A stretch of DNA of 64,000 nucleotides from Burkholderiales bacterium (GCA_020854035.1 JADZGE010000031.1:1-64000), one strand, 5' to 3'; shown: positions 53,894 through 63,700, counted from the stretch's first letter. The notes: a model not told the origin generated them from the sequence alone. Made by a program: numbers and translations.

Positions 53894-54103
53894 GTTCTTG
53901 TCGTGTCCCCGGGGCCGGGCGTGGCCGGCCCCCTCGATCTGGTGGAGCCGGGAAGTCTAGCAGTCCGCCCCGCGTTGTGTCCAAGGCCGGCGACCGGCAA
54001 GGGGGTGCGCTTCGCGCGGAGAGCCGAACCTCCCGGGCCGTGCGATAGCGGCAGGGTTCGTTCCGCCGGCGCGACGGCGCCCGCCGCGGGGCCGCGCGCT
54101 CGT

Positions 54104-54131
54104 TAAAGGAAGTGCCCGTTCCATCCGATAA
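54104..54131 (+). promoter_or_regulatory. sigma28-like promoter of the cyclase-kinase-HDOD operon
   Basis: TAAA (54104-54107), 16 bases, TCCGATAA (54124-54131). The -10 matches GCCGATAA at 7 of 8 positions, the best sigma28 match in the window, and the spacing equals that before fliC and fliD. It ends 26 bases before the first possible start codon (54158). The divergent gap from the histidine kinase (53,894-54,103) shows nothing else clear. Confidence 0.65.
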
Positions 54132-54157
54132 CCCGATCACAAGAGCGCGGTCCGCCG

Positions 54158-55546
54158 GTGCCGGCCCGAGTCAAGCCGCGGCCGGGCGCGCCTCGCGCGG
54201 ACAGTGACGTGACGATTGCAAAAGGAAATCCGACGGATGCGCTGCCGGCCGGGAGCGCCGCGCGGGCGCCGCGGCGCCGGGAGGCGGGCGTGCGCCCGGC
54301 GCGGGCGGGCCGGGGCGCGGCCGCGAGCCCGCCCCGGAGCGGGGACAACGTCATCCCTCTGCCGCCTGCGCGGGAGCGCGGCGACACCACGGGAACGATG
54401 GACCGCATCGAACCGATTCCGGGCGGACACGCCGCCGCCCTCACGCGGCTGGAGGACGATCTCCACGCACTGTGGCGCTTCGGTCGCAACGTGATCCTCG
54501 CGTGGTGCCGGGCGGAGACCTGCGTAAGCCTCCTTGCCGTCCCGCACTATCTGCCCGCCGAGGTGATCTCGGCGGACGCCGAGGGCGGCGCCGCGGGTGA
54601 CGAGCGCGGCCGCGCGGTGATCGAGCTCATCAACGGCCCGAAGGAGGTGCCCGCCGGACGCTTCGCGCTGCTTGCCCGGCTCCTCGGGCTCGAGCCGCAC
54701 CGCACCGAGCTCGGACGCGCGGGGGCGATCGCGCCGGAGCGTATCGAGGATCTCGTGCGCCGCTACTCCATCTCGCGTTTCGAGGACCGGGCGGTGGTGC
54801 TTTTCGACATCGTCGGCTTCTCGCTGCACGATCCCCTGGTGCAGTTGACGCAGTTGAACAGCCTCGCCTACTCGATCAACGCCGCGCACGAACAACTGCG
54901 CCAGCGCGTGCCGGACGTCGACATCCGCCGCACCACCACCGGCGACGGCTTCTACGTGTGGAACCGCCGCAGCGGGGTGGAGGCCAACATCCACCTCTAC
55001 CACTTGATGCACCTCGTGCTCGCCGACAACGCCATCGCCCGCGTGAAGTCGCGTCCGGGGCTCGTGCCGGCGGTCAAGACCGCCTATCACATCGGCAGCC
55101 ATTACGAGTTCTTCCAGGACGAGGCGCTGCGGCCGACCCACGACAGCTACATCGTGGGCGACGTGACGATCCAGCTCGCCCGCGTCATGCACAGCGCGCG
55201 CCCCGGGCAGGTGATCGTCGGCGATTTCAACGTGCTGATGCCGCGGGCGGGGGGCGCGGAGGAAGGCACGGTGCGCATGGACGCGGCCGCCTTCATCGCG
55301 CGCCTGCAGGGAAGCCTGGAGATGATCCGCGGGATCGTGCTCTCCGGGGAGCGCGTCCGCTCGATCAAGTGCTACCTCACCGGGCCGCGCGGGCCGGACG
55401 GGCGCTACCGGATCCAGCGCCAACTGGTGCGGGACAAGCACGGCCTGTCGCACGCCGCCTTCAACGCGAAGATCAACATCTTCCGCGAGAACGGCCCGCC
55501 GATTTTCCTGGGTCTGCCTCAGAGCGCGCTCGGGATGCGGCAATGA
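54158..55546 (+). CDS. class III nucleotidyl cyclase-like protein
   Basis: 462 residues from GTG 54158. The first ~80 are low-complexity, and ATG 54398 (MDRIEPIPGG) is a serious alternative start. A middle domain of unknown type is followed by a class III cyclase fold. The two metal aspartates are in place (D217 in LFDIVGFS, D263 in TTGDGF, 46 apart). The segment YIVGDVTIQLARVMHSARPG matches the canonical VGDxVNxAARL motif. There the transition-state Asn is Ile338, while the Arg (R342) is kept. It may be a weak or non-canonical cyclase, or a binding-only relic. The stop overlaps the kinase start. Confidence 0.7.
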   Translation: MPARVKPRPGAPRADSDVTIAKGNPTDALPAGSAARAPRRREAGVRPARAGRGAAASPPRSGDNVIPLPPARERGDTTGTMDRIEPIPGGHAAALTRLEDDLHALWRFGRNVILAWCRAETCVSLLAVPHYLPAEVISADAEGGAAGDERGRAVIELINGPKEVPAGRFALLARLLGLEPHRTELGRAGAIAPERIEDLVRRYSISRFEDRAVVLFDIVGFSLHDPLVQLTQLNSLAYSINAAHEQLRQRVPDVDIRRTTTGDGFYVWNRRSGVEANIHLYHLMHLVLADNAIARVKSRPGLVPAVKTAYHIGSHYEFFQDEALRPTHDSYIVGDVTIQLARVMHSARPGQVIVGDFNVLMPRAGGAEEGTVRMDAAAFIARLQGSLEMIRGIVLSGERVRSIKCYLTGPRGPDGRYRIQRQLVRDKHGLSHAAFNAKINIFRENGPPIFLGLPQSALGMRQ

Positions 55547-57930
55547 GCCCGGTGCTCGCGCCGGCCACGGCTCCTCGCCTCGGCCGCTTCGAGGTGAAGC
55601 GCGAGCTGGGGCGGGGCGCGCAGAGCACGGTGTACCTCGCGCTCGACACCCATCTCGGGCGCGAGGTCGCGCTGAAGACGCTCGATCTCACCGGGCTCGC
55701 GGCCGCGGACGCCGCCGCGGTTACGCGCACGCTCCTCGACGAAGCGCGCATCGTCGGTACGCTGCAGCACCCGAACATCGTGACCCTCCACGACGCCGTC
55801 GAGCACGGCGGCGCGCCCTTCCTCGTGCTCGAGCGCGTCGAGGGAGTGACGCTCGCGGAAATGATCCGCCGCGACGGCCGCGTGCCCGTGCACCAGGCGG
55901 TCGATATCGCGGCCGCGCTCGCCCGCGGCGTGGGCTATGCGCACTACCGCGACGTCGTGCACCGTGATCTCAAGCCGGCAAACGTCATCGTCACGCCCGA
56001 GGGCGTGGCGCGCCTCACCGATTTCGGCATCGCCCGGCGCGGGGTGCCCGGCGACGCGCCCGACTCGCCGTTCACCGGCACGCCGCTCTACATGGCGCCG
56101 GAGTACGTGGCCGACCGGACGTTCACCCCGGCGACCGATCTCTACGGGCTGGGACTGATCCTCTACGAGATGCTGACGGGCGAGCGGCCGCTCTCGGGCG
56201 CCGGCCCGCGCGAGGTCATGCATCGCATCGTGCACGAGCCGGTGCGCCCGCCCTCGGAAGCGAATCCCGAGGTGGACGAGCGGCTCGACGCGATCGTGCT
56301 GAAACTCCTGGCAAAGCGCCCCGAGGAGCGCTACCCGAACGCTTCTGCCCTCGCGGCGGCGCTCACGGCCTGGCTCGACCCCGAGGCGCCGCAGCCGCCG
56401 GTGCCGGGCGCGGGCACCCAGGCGACGGTGGAGTTCCTGCTCCGGCGCATCCGCCACAAGAGCGATTTCCCGGCGCTCTCCACGACCATCGGCGCGGTCA
56501 ACAGGGCGGCGACCGGCGAATCCCAGCCCGCCAGCGTGCTGTGCGAGGCGATCCTCAAGGACTTCGCGCTCACCAACCGGCTGCTGAAGCTCGTCAACGC
56601 GGCGCGCTACGGCCAGTATGGTGGCGCGATCGGCACGGTCTCGCGCGCGGTGTCCATCCTCGGCTTCGACGGCGTGCGCAACGTCGCCGCGTCACTGCTA
56701 CTCTTCGATCACCTGCAGAACAAGGCGGGCGCGGGGGCGCTGCGCGAGGAACTCGTGGCGGGCTACTACGCCGGGCTCCTCACGCGCGAGCTCGCCGCGG
56801 CGGCGGGCGTGCGCGAGGTCGAGCAGGCGTTCATCTGCGCGATGTTCCACCGCCTCGGCCGCCTCATGGTGATCTTCTACCTCCACGACGAAGCGCAGGC
56901 GATCGCCGGGCTCGTGCAGGCGCGCGGCTGGGAGGAGGAGCGGGCGGCGCGCGAGGTGCTGGGCCTGAGCTACGAGGACCTCGGCGCGGAGGTGGGGCGG
57001 GCATGGTATTTCCCGGAGGCGATCGTCGCCTCGATGCGCCCGCTGCCGGAGCGCGTGACCGAACGCCCGCGTTTGGAGGAGGAGCGGCTGCACGCGCTCG
57101 CGGCGCTCGCCGACGCCGTCACCCGGATGGTGCGCAACGTCCCCGCGCGGGAGCGCGGCGCGCGCATGACAGCCCTCGTGGAACGCTATGGCCGCGCCAC
57201 GGGCGCGACGGATACGGCGCTCGCCGCCGCTATCGAGGCGGCGGCGGTGCGTTTCGACAAGGACGCGCAGCTCATGGGCTTCGGCGCGGGACGAAGCGCG
57301 CTTCTCGACAACGCCCGCGGCTGGAACGCGGCCGCGGCCGTCGCCGACGCGCAGGCGGCCGCCGAGCCCGATCCCGGAACGCTCGTCACGGGCGGCGCGG
57401 GCCCGGTCGGCACCGGACGGCTCGCGCTCCTCGCGGCCGCTGTCGAGGAAGCGGGCGGCGCGCTCGTCGGGGAGGGCGCCGCGGGCGACGCGCTGCGCAT
57501 GGTGCTCGAAGGTCTCCACCGCGCCGGCGGCTTCCAGCGCGTGCTCCTTTTCCTGCTCGACCCCGCCGCGAACGCACTGCGCTGCCGCGCGGGCTTTGGC
57601 GCCGACGCCGAGACCTTCTCCCGGCGGGGCGCGTCCGTGCCCCTCGGCGGCCCGCGCGATCTCTTTTCCACCGTGCTGCAGCAGGGCGCCGATATCTGCA
57701 TCGAGGACATCGATACGGAAAAGCTCAGGCCATACGTGCCAGACTGGCACCGAAAGGCGATGCGGGCGCGCGGCGTGGTGCTGCTGCCGCTCGCTTCCGG
57801 CAAGCGCGCGCTGGGGCTCCTCTACGCCGACGTGCAGGCGCCCGACGCCCTGCGCTTCCGGCCGGAGGAGCTGAGTCTCCTGAAGACGCTGCGCAACCAG
57901 GCGCTCCTGGCGATGCGCCAGAGAGGATGA
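55543..57930 (+). CDS. Ser/Thr protein kinase-HDOD-GAF fusion protein
   Basis: 795 residues. A eukaryotic-like kinase domain (about 15-275) has the glycine loop LGRGAQSTV, lysine K45 (VALK), catalytic VHRDLKPAN, metal-binding TDFGIA and MAPE, so it should be active. An HDOD domain (about 295-505; SDFPALSTTIGAVNRAATGE, LKLVNAARYGQYGG) and a C-terminal GAF domain (about 630-790; VLLFLLDPAANALRCRAGFG) follow. There is no membrane helix, so it is cytosolic. The ATG at 55543 and the stop at 57930 overlap both neighbours by ATGA, making three coupled genes. The GAF domain could sense a small ligand, perhaps a cyclic nucleotide. Confidence 0.92.
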   Translation: MSPVLAPATAPRLGRFEVKRELGRGAQSTVYLALDTHLGREVALKTLDLTGLAAADAAAVTRTLLDEARIVGTLQHPNIVTLHDAVEHGGAPFLVLERVEGVTLAEMIRRDGRVPVHQAVDIAAALARGVGYAHYRDVVHRDLKPANVIVTPEGVARLTDFGIARRGVPGDAPDSPFTGTPLYMAPEYVADRTFTPATDLYGLGLILYEMLTGERPLSGAGPREVMHRIVHEPVRPPSEANPEVDERLDAIVLKLLAKRPEERYPNASALAAALTAWLDPEAPQPPVPGAGTQATVEFLLRRIRHKSDFPALSTTIGAVNRAATGESQPASVLCEAILKDFALTNRLLKLVNAARYGQYGGAIGTVSRAVSILGFDGVRNVAASLLLFDHLQNKAGAGALREELVAGYYAGLLTRELAAAAGVREVEQAFICAMFHRLGRLMVIFYLHDEAQAIAGLVQARGWEEERAAREVLGLSYEDLGAEVGRAWYFPEAIVASMRPLPERVTERPRLEEERLHALAALADAVTRMVRNVPARERGARMTALVERYGRATGATDTALAAAIEAAAVRFDKDAQLMGFGAGRSALLDNARGWNAAAAVADAQAAAEPDPGTLVTGGAGPVGTGRLALLAAAVEEAGGALVGEGAAGDALRMVLEGLHRAGGFQRVLLFLLDPAANALRCRAGFGADAETFSRRGASVPLGGPRDLFSTVLQQGADICIEDIDTEKLRPYVPDWHRKAMRARGVVLLPLASGKRALGLLYADVQAPDALRFRPEELSLLKTLRNQALLAMRQRG

Positions 57931-58787
57931 ACATGGAGCTTGATCTGGAAGCGCTCGACCGCGAGGCCGAAGAGGTCGTCAAGGACATAAGGCTGCCGCC
58001 GTGCCCCGCGGTGCTGACCCAGCTCGTGCGCGAGATGCGGGGCGACGAACCCGATTTCGCGCGCCTGACACGCTTGATCGGCGGCGACGTGACGCTCGCC
58101 GCGACGGTGCTGCGCACGGTCAATTCCGCGTTCTACGGCCTGCGCACCAAGGTCGCCTCGATCAAGCACGCGCTCGCGCTCCTCGGGCTGAAAACGGTCA
58201 CCAACCTCGTGACCGGGCTGCTGCTGCGGCAGGCGTTTCCTTCAGGCGGCGGCGCGCACCTCGAGGAGTTCTGGGAGCGCTCGGCCGGCTGCGCGCGCGC
58301 CGCCGCCGCGCTCGCGCAGGCCATGAAGGCGTTCGACGCCGACGAGGCCTACACCTTCGCGCTCTTTCGCGATTGCGGCATCCCGGCCATGGTGTGCGGC
58401 TACCCCGGCTACCAGCCCGATATCGCGCCGCCAGAGGGCGGGCGCTCGGCCGCCACGCGCGAAACCGGGCGCTACGGCATGAACCACGCGGCGATGGGCG
58501 CGCGGCTCGCGGCGAGCTGGCACCTGCCCGAGTCGATCTGCAAGGCCGTGCGGCGCCACCACGACTGCGCGGCGTTCGCGGCGGGCCGCGCGGAGGCGCC
58601 CGAGGAGAGCGTGCGATTGATCGCGCTCGCGCTCACCGCGGAGGAACGCTACTCGCGGCACATGGCGGCGGAGTCCTGCCCCGAGTGGAGCGCGCACGGC
58701 GCGTGGGCGCTGGAACTGCTCGGTATCGCCGAGACCACCTTGGAGGAACTCTCGGCACCGGTCGTCGCGGCGATCGAGGGGAAGTAG
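57927..58787 (+). CDS. stand-alone HDOD-domain protein
   Basis: 286 residues. HDOD domain over most of the length (LPPCPAVLTQLVREMRGDE; LAATVLRTVNSAFYGLRTKV; ALALLGLKTVTNLVTGLLLR). HDOD proteins are signal-transduction adaptors linked to c-di-GMP, motility and chemotaxis in several proteobacteria. It partners, by ATGA overlap, with the kinase that itself carries a related but divergent HDOD. Last gene of the trio; no terminator is clear downstream. Confidence 0.92.
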   Translation: MNMELDLEALDREAEEVVKDIRLPPCPAVLTQLVREMRGDEPDFARLTRLIGGDVTLAATVLRTVNSAFYGLRTKVASIKHALALLGLKTVTNLVTGLLLRQAFPSGGGAHLEEFWERSAGCARAAAALAQAMKAFDADEAYTFALFRDCGIPAMVCGYPGYQPDIAPPEGGRSAATRETGRYGMNHAAMGARLAASWHLPESICKAVRRHHDCAAFAAGRAEAPEESVRLIALALTAEERYSRHMAAESCPEWSAHGAWALELLGIAETTLEELSAPVVAAIEGK

Positions 58788-58948
58788 CGGTTCGTCGCGC
58801 CGGCGAACGGAATCGACCGCGGGGAGCGCAGAGGCCGCGAACGAGCCCGACCGCACTCGCCCCACGTCGCGCCGGAGCGCCGACGGCGTGGATACTCCCC
58901 GGGGATGGGCCGTGCGCGCGCGGTGGCCGGCGCGCGCGCCAGCCCCGA

Positions 58949-58954
58949 TATAAT
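58949..58954 (+). promoter_or_regulatory. -10 box upstream of the tRNA
   Basis: A perfect TATAAT stands 46 bases before the tRNA 5' end in a GC-rich stretch. No good -35 box lies 16-18 bases upstream, so only the -10 is supported. Confidence 0.45.
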
Positions 58955-58999
58955 CGCCCCTCGATAGCCGGAGCACCTTTTTCGGGGCGTCCTCCTCGA

Positions 59000-59076
<77 letters not shown>

Positions 59077-59215
59077 AATTCAACTACTTACAGGCGTCCA
59101 CACCCGGAAAATCGGCGACCTGTGTCGTATTTGTGCCGCGTTTCCCTCTGGCAGTCTCATTCGGGATGGCATGTAAATCAAATACATACGGTTTTCTGGT
59201 GCCGCATGCCATGCG

Positions 59216-59270
59216 AGCGACCATGTCACGCAAAATCACATGGTCGCTTGCCGTCGTGCATCCGACGGCA
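59216..59270. repeat. two adjacent perfect inverted repeats
   Basis: AGCGACCATGT (59216-59226) with ACATGGTCGCT (59238-59248), 11 bp around an 11-base loop. Directly after it TGCCGTCG (59249-59256) pairs with CGACGGCA (59263-59270), 8 bp around 6. They lie between the tRNA and the 3' end of the LprI-like gene. The stretch 59,077-59,292 holds no convincing gene. They could be tandem terminators for the - strand gene or the trace of a mobile element. Confidence 0.55.
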
Positions 59271-59292
59271 CTCTCGTATTGCTTTCGAATCC

Positions 59293-60678
59293 TCACCGAC
59301 CAGCTGCGCACAGCGCTCCATGGCAGGTTAGAGTATTGAAGTCGTAAACTGCGGAGTGCCCTGGATTGCCGGTCGGCTTCGGAGCGCCCCTCGCCACGAA
59401 GAATGTCGCGGAGTGTGCGCCATAGAGGCCGGCGGGGAAGGTGAAGTCCTTCAGCACGACGTAGCCGTTGTGGATCCGCGGTGGCGTGGGCTTCGGAATG
59501 CCGACACCGGCCACTGGCGGCACATCCCGATTCGGATTACTCGATGCAACAGCCTCGCTCCAGGCCTGAGCGTCGGATTGCGTGGCGCGCCGCAATAGGC
59601 CATTGCGCACGGCGTCCTCAAGTCCGGCTTGGCCGGCAAGCGGCGCGTTTGCATCGCGAAACGAATCAGGCGTTCGGGCCGGATGCGTGACCAAAGCGGC
59701 TGCGGTTGCCTCGCCAACCATCGCGATCCCATTTCGAACTGGAAAGACCATATTGACCGGGCGCCCGAAGAGTCGGCGCGCGAGTGGATTGAGCTGTCCC
59801 AGCCCTCCCTCTGTTCCGGAGAGATAGAAGTAGCCGCATGGGCCTCGATTGTCGTAGCTCGAGTTGATCGTGGGCACGCTCGGGTCCAAGCCCGCCAGCG
59901 CCTGACGGTGGTAGCCGCTGACCAGCACGGCGAGTATCGTCGTTCCCTGGGTCCAGCCGATGTTCCAGACCGTCGGCTCATAGGCACCCAGGAAGAGCAC
60001 GACGGGCTGATTCGGATGATTTACTGCGACGTCGATCTGAGTCGCGGAGTGTCCGCTCTGGTCGATTTGCCAATCGAGCTTTCGGCCAGCGTAGCTGCCT
60101 GTGGCGAAAACCGAGAATTCGGCCGGAAGTCGCAGGTTCTGGAACTCGCATGATCGGGGAGCTACACCTGCGAGCGATTTCGAGGGACGAAATGGCACGA
60201 GCGCTTCCGATGGCGAAACACGCTCCGCTTGCTGGTTCGGTGCCGCCGGTGCGTTCGCGGGTTCGCTTCGGATGGGGTCGGGTTTGATTTGCTGGGGAAA
60301 ATGCAGCGTCTGCCCCTTCGAGGGCTCTGCGCGACGCTCGGCAGGATGGCTTTCCAAGGAGGGCCCTGGCTGTACCGTCTGAAGCTCCCGAATTCGCTCC
60401 TCATGAACTCTTCGGAGGCAGCGCTTGTCGATGCACCGGTTACGGCGGTCGAGCCAGGCCTGCTGAGACGACACCAGCCGGGACCTGGCGTCCTGTGCAG
60501 TCGCGGTGTTTAACGCGGCCGCATAGACGGTGCTCAATCTGTCGTCCAGCTTTGAGAGGTCCGAATCCCCGCAAATCGCTTTCTCGACCGGCGTAGCTGC
60601 CTGCGTGCAGGGAAAGGTAGACGGGATCGCGCTTTGAACGAAACCCCACAGAACGATCGAGATTGCTGCTCTGTACAC
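59293..60678 (-). CDS. secreted protein with N-terminal LprI (DUF1311) domain
   Basis: 461 residues. A signal peptide (1 to about 20) is followed by an LprI/DUF1311 module (about 22-98; TPVEKAICGDSDLSKLDDRL, WLDRRNRCIDKRCL) with four cysteines fit for two disulphides. The next ~65 residues are a Pro/Gln-rich linker. A C-terminal domain of about 290 residues (FATGSYAGRKLDWQIDQSG, GPCGYFYLSGTEGGLGQ) is one I do not recognise; it holds further Cys. LprI of Mycobacterium inhibits lysozyme, but most family members are uncharacterised. The start is GTG at 60678 with AAGGAG upstream. It lies 36 bases after the DUF2339 gene. Confidence 0.75.
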   Translation of the reverse strand: MYRAAISIVLWGFVQSAIPSTFPCTQAATPVEKAICGDSDLSKLDDRLSTVYAAALNTATAQDARSRLVSSQQAWLDRRNRCIDKRCLRRVHEERIRELQTVQPGPSLESHPAERRAEPSKGQTLHFPQQIKPDPIRSEPANAPAAPNQQAERVSPSEALVPFRPSKSLAGVAPRSCEFQNLRLPAEFSVFATGSYAGRKLDWQIDQSGHSATQIDVAVNHPNQPVVLFLGAYEPTVWNIGWTQGTTILAVLVSGYHRQALAGLDPSVPTINSSYDNRGPCGYFYLSGTEGGLGQLNPLARRLFGRPVNMVFPVRNGIAMVGEATAAALVTHPARTPDSFRDANAPLAGQAGLEDAVRNGLLRRATQSDAQAWSEAVASSNPNRDVPPVAGVGIPKPTPPRIHNGYVVLKDFTFPAGLYGAHSATFFVARGAPKPTGNPGHSAVYDFNTLTCHGALCAAGR

Positions 60679-60714
60679 TGGCGTTCTCCTTGATTAGCCC
60701 GTGGCGATGACCTT

Positions 60715-63700
60715 CTATCCGTGCGAGGGCGCTTCGCCCGTGGTGTCTTCTTTTCCCGGCGGCACGGGTACGAAGTAACCGATGGCGAGAAGCATGATGC
60801 CCACCGCGAGGAACGAGACGATCCGCGAAACCGTCCCCGCAATGGCGAGGTCGACCAGGAACAGCTTTCCAACGACAACCGTCAGCAGGCCAGCTCCGAC
60901 GATCCACAAGCCGCGGTCCGTGCGGTACCGCGCGCGGAGCATGAGCCCAAACGCAATCGCTGTCCAAAGTATCGACAACGCCGCTTGTACGGTTACGCTC
61001 CTTACCAAGTAGTCGAATTGGTAAGGCACGCTTTCCCAATAGTGCACGCTGCGAAGCACCATCGCGTTCAACCAGACGAATCCCAGCACGGCGATCGCCG
61101 TTCGCGCGTTGCGAGCGTCCGTCTCGCCGAGGCACCGGCTCCAGACTACGGCGGCGCACGCGGCAATGGCGATCGCCATGTCGAGCGGATTGAGAAACGG
61201 AACGTAGTACCGGAGCGGCTCCAATTCACCTGGCGCCCGCACGTTGGCAACGAACGACCAGAGCAAGAGCCCAAGGGCTACCGGCGTCAGCAACGTTAGG
61301 TAAAGCAGCCGATGTTCGCGCAGTGGCCAGCGGTCGATGTTTCGGGCTGACAAACCGATGAGCAGGATCAGCGCGGCCGGAACGGCTGTGGCAGCCATTT
61401 GCCATGCTGTCCCGAGGTGGAGGTCGCGTACCCAACTCAGCAATTCCCAGGAGAACAACACGACGGGCAGGTAGAGCAGCACGAGGTGGCGGTACCCGGT
61501 CCATGCCAGCAGACCCCCGCGCTCCTCTCGATACAGCATCCAGGCGGCAAGGCCAAGTGACAGCGGCCAGGTCCATGCCATGACGCCGCCGAGCGGGTGG
61601 AGCTGAAGACCTGTTCCGGTAATGTCCATGAGAACCACGAGGGGAAACGCGAGCCAGGGCAGACGGGCTGCGTGGTTCATGGCTTCCCAGCCAAGCCGGC
61701 GCGCCACGAGATGATAGGTGACTGCGCTCAGCGTGATGAGCGCTACGCCGGCGCGCACCTCGAATTCGCGGGCAAGATCCCGTTCTATCCAGGCAAATCC
61801 CGAAACGAACCAGAAGAACATTGCCCAGATGAGCACCAGGGTAGAAAGCCGTGGCGCCTGGCTATTGCTTTCCCGCAATCGGAAGCGGATTGCTGCGGCT
61901 ACATACCCGATAGCCGCGACGACCATGCAGAGCAGGTACTCGCGCTGGTTGAGGCGCCACCCGGCTTCCCATGTGGCGATAAAGAAGAAAATCACCCAGG
62001 CGCCCGCGTAGCGGATTTCAAGGGCCGCGCCGAACCCATCACGCCGTTGCCGATGCAGGTACCAGAACGCGGTTCCGAGCGACACGGGCCAGGCTAGCCA
62101 CCCCAGGTTCGCAAAGGGGTGTCCTCCCAGGGAGACTTGAAAGGCGACAGCCACGGCCAGCAGTATCAGGTGCGGAACCGTGAGCGCACGAAGTGCGGTC
62201 CAACGCAAACGGGTCGCGGCAAGCTCGATCCCGAAGGTGCTCAGCGAAAAGAACAGCACCAACACCATGGGCTGCAGTTGTGCATCCACACCGTGGTATA
62301 CGACGTCCAACCCGCCAACAGCATAGGCGAGCGCGCCGCCATACAGAAGCAACGTCCCGAGGGATCTCTCGCCTTGTCCGACGAGATCGCCATGCCGGCG
62401 GTAGAGCATGGATGACATGAGAAAAGCAACTGCGATGATGGCGCACCCCAGGACCGCATCGTTGAACCAGGGATTGAATCGCACATACCGGTCGTAGTCG
62501 TGCAGGAAGAAGACGGCGCCGCCGATCTGCACTGCGAGCGCGAACACGCGACCGGGGAAACTGTTTTGCCGCAGGCATACCCAGAGGATCGCCGTGCCCT
62601 CAATCGTCCAAAGGGCGAACGTGGCGTACGCATCGAAGGCGAACGCGATGGCCAGCGTGCCCAACCCGAGAAAGAGCGCGATATAGGTATCGCGCAGCAG
62701 GCGCATGTGGTTATGCCGGGCGACCATGAAGGCCAGCAGCGCGTAGAGAGCGGCGCCCAGCGCCGAGCTCCACGCGAGGCCGTAGGGCATGTCCCACACA
62801 AGTCTCGCCTGAATGAACGCCACAGCCGCCGGTGTGCCGAATACGAGCGTGCCGTCAACGACGCCTTTGAGCTCCGGTGGCTGGCGTGTGGCAAACAGGA
62901 TCGGCAGCACCAGGTAGATCGCGAAGAAGGCGAGCAGGAACGGCTCGACGGTTCCGAACAGCGCGGGCGTGTAGCTGCGTGAGCCCCAGAATGCGGCGAC
63001 CGCCAGGGTGAAGAACCAGCCGGTGAGGCTGAGCGGGCGCCACGATTTGAACCAGCTCACCGCGACGATGAAGATGTTCAACAGTAGATAGTACGAGAAC
63101 AGCAGGACGTGGCTTCCGCTGTCGGTCGAGGCCAGGACCGGTGCAAGAAAGGCGCCGGTCAGGCCCAGCACCGCCAGCGGCATCGCGTCCTGCCGTACCG
63201 CCAGCAGCGTCGTTGCGACGCCTAGAAGCGTGAAGAGTCCAAAACCGACCGGCGTCGCGATGAAGCTGAATACCTTCAGAGCGAAAAAGACATCAAGGTA
63301 GGCGAGACCGCTTGCAACGCCCTGCAGGATGATGGCGTACAACGGCCTGCGATCGCGCATGCGCCAGCCACAGGCGAAGACGACCGCCGCACCGAGTGCA
63401 ACGGCGCCCAGCCGGGCCGCGGGCGGAAACAGGCTACGGTCGTAGGCGTACTTGAGCAGGAACCCGACGCCAAAGAAGAGTACAACGGCGCCCACCTTCG
63501 CCACGATATTGCCGGAGACCAGCCGCTCGAGGAACGAGGGCATGAATGGCTGGACCGGGCTGCTCGCCGCTGACTCCGGACAAGAGCCTTGCACGATAGT
63601 CCGCGGCGGGACCTCGGTAGCCGGTTCCTCCTTAGCAGGTACCTCGGCAATGTCCTCCTTCCAGTCGAGCTTCACGCCGCGCTCGGCTTCAGGTTCATTC

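Noticed and set aside
54216-54494. 92-residue + strand frame inside the start of the cyclase-like gene
   Set aside because: An AAAAGGA precedes its ATG at 54238, but the product is Arg/Gly low complexity and overlaps the longer frame that continues into the conserved cyclase domain.
59283-59302. Sequence similar to the tRNA 3' end (TTCGAATCCTCACCGACCA) as a possible attachment-site copy
   Set aside because: Only about three quarters of positions match, and it lies in the coding end of the LprI-like gene; too divergent for a recent att repeat.
59084-59311. 75-residue - strand frame after the tRNA, possible integrase tail
   Set aside because: No tyrosine-recombinase motif (R...HxxR...Y) can be seen, and it overlaps the inverted repeats.
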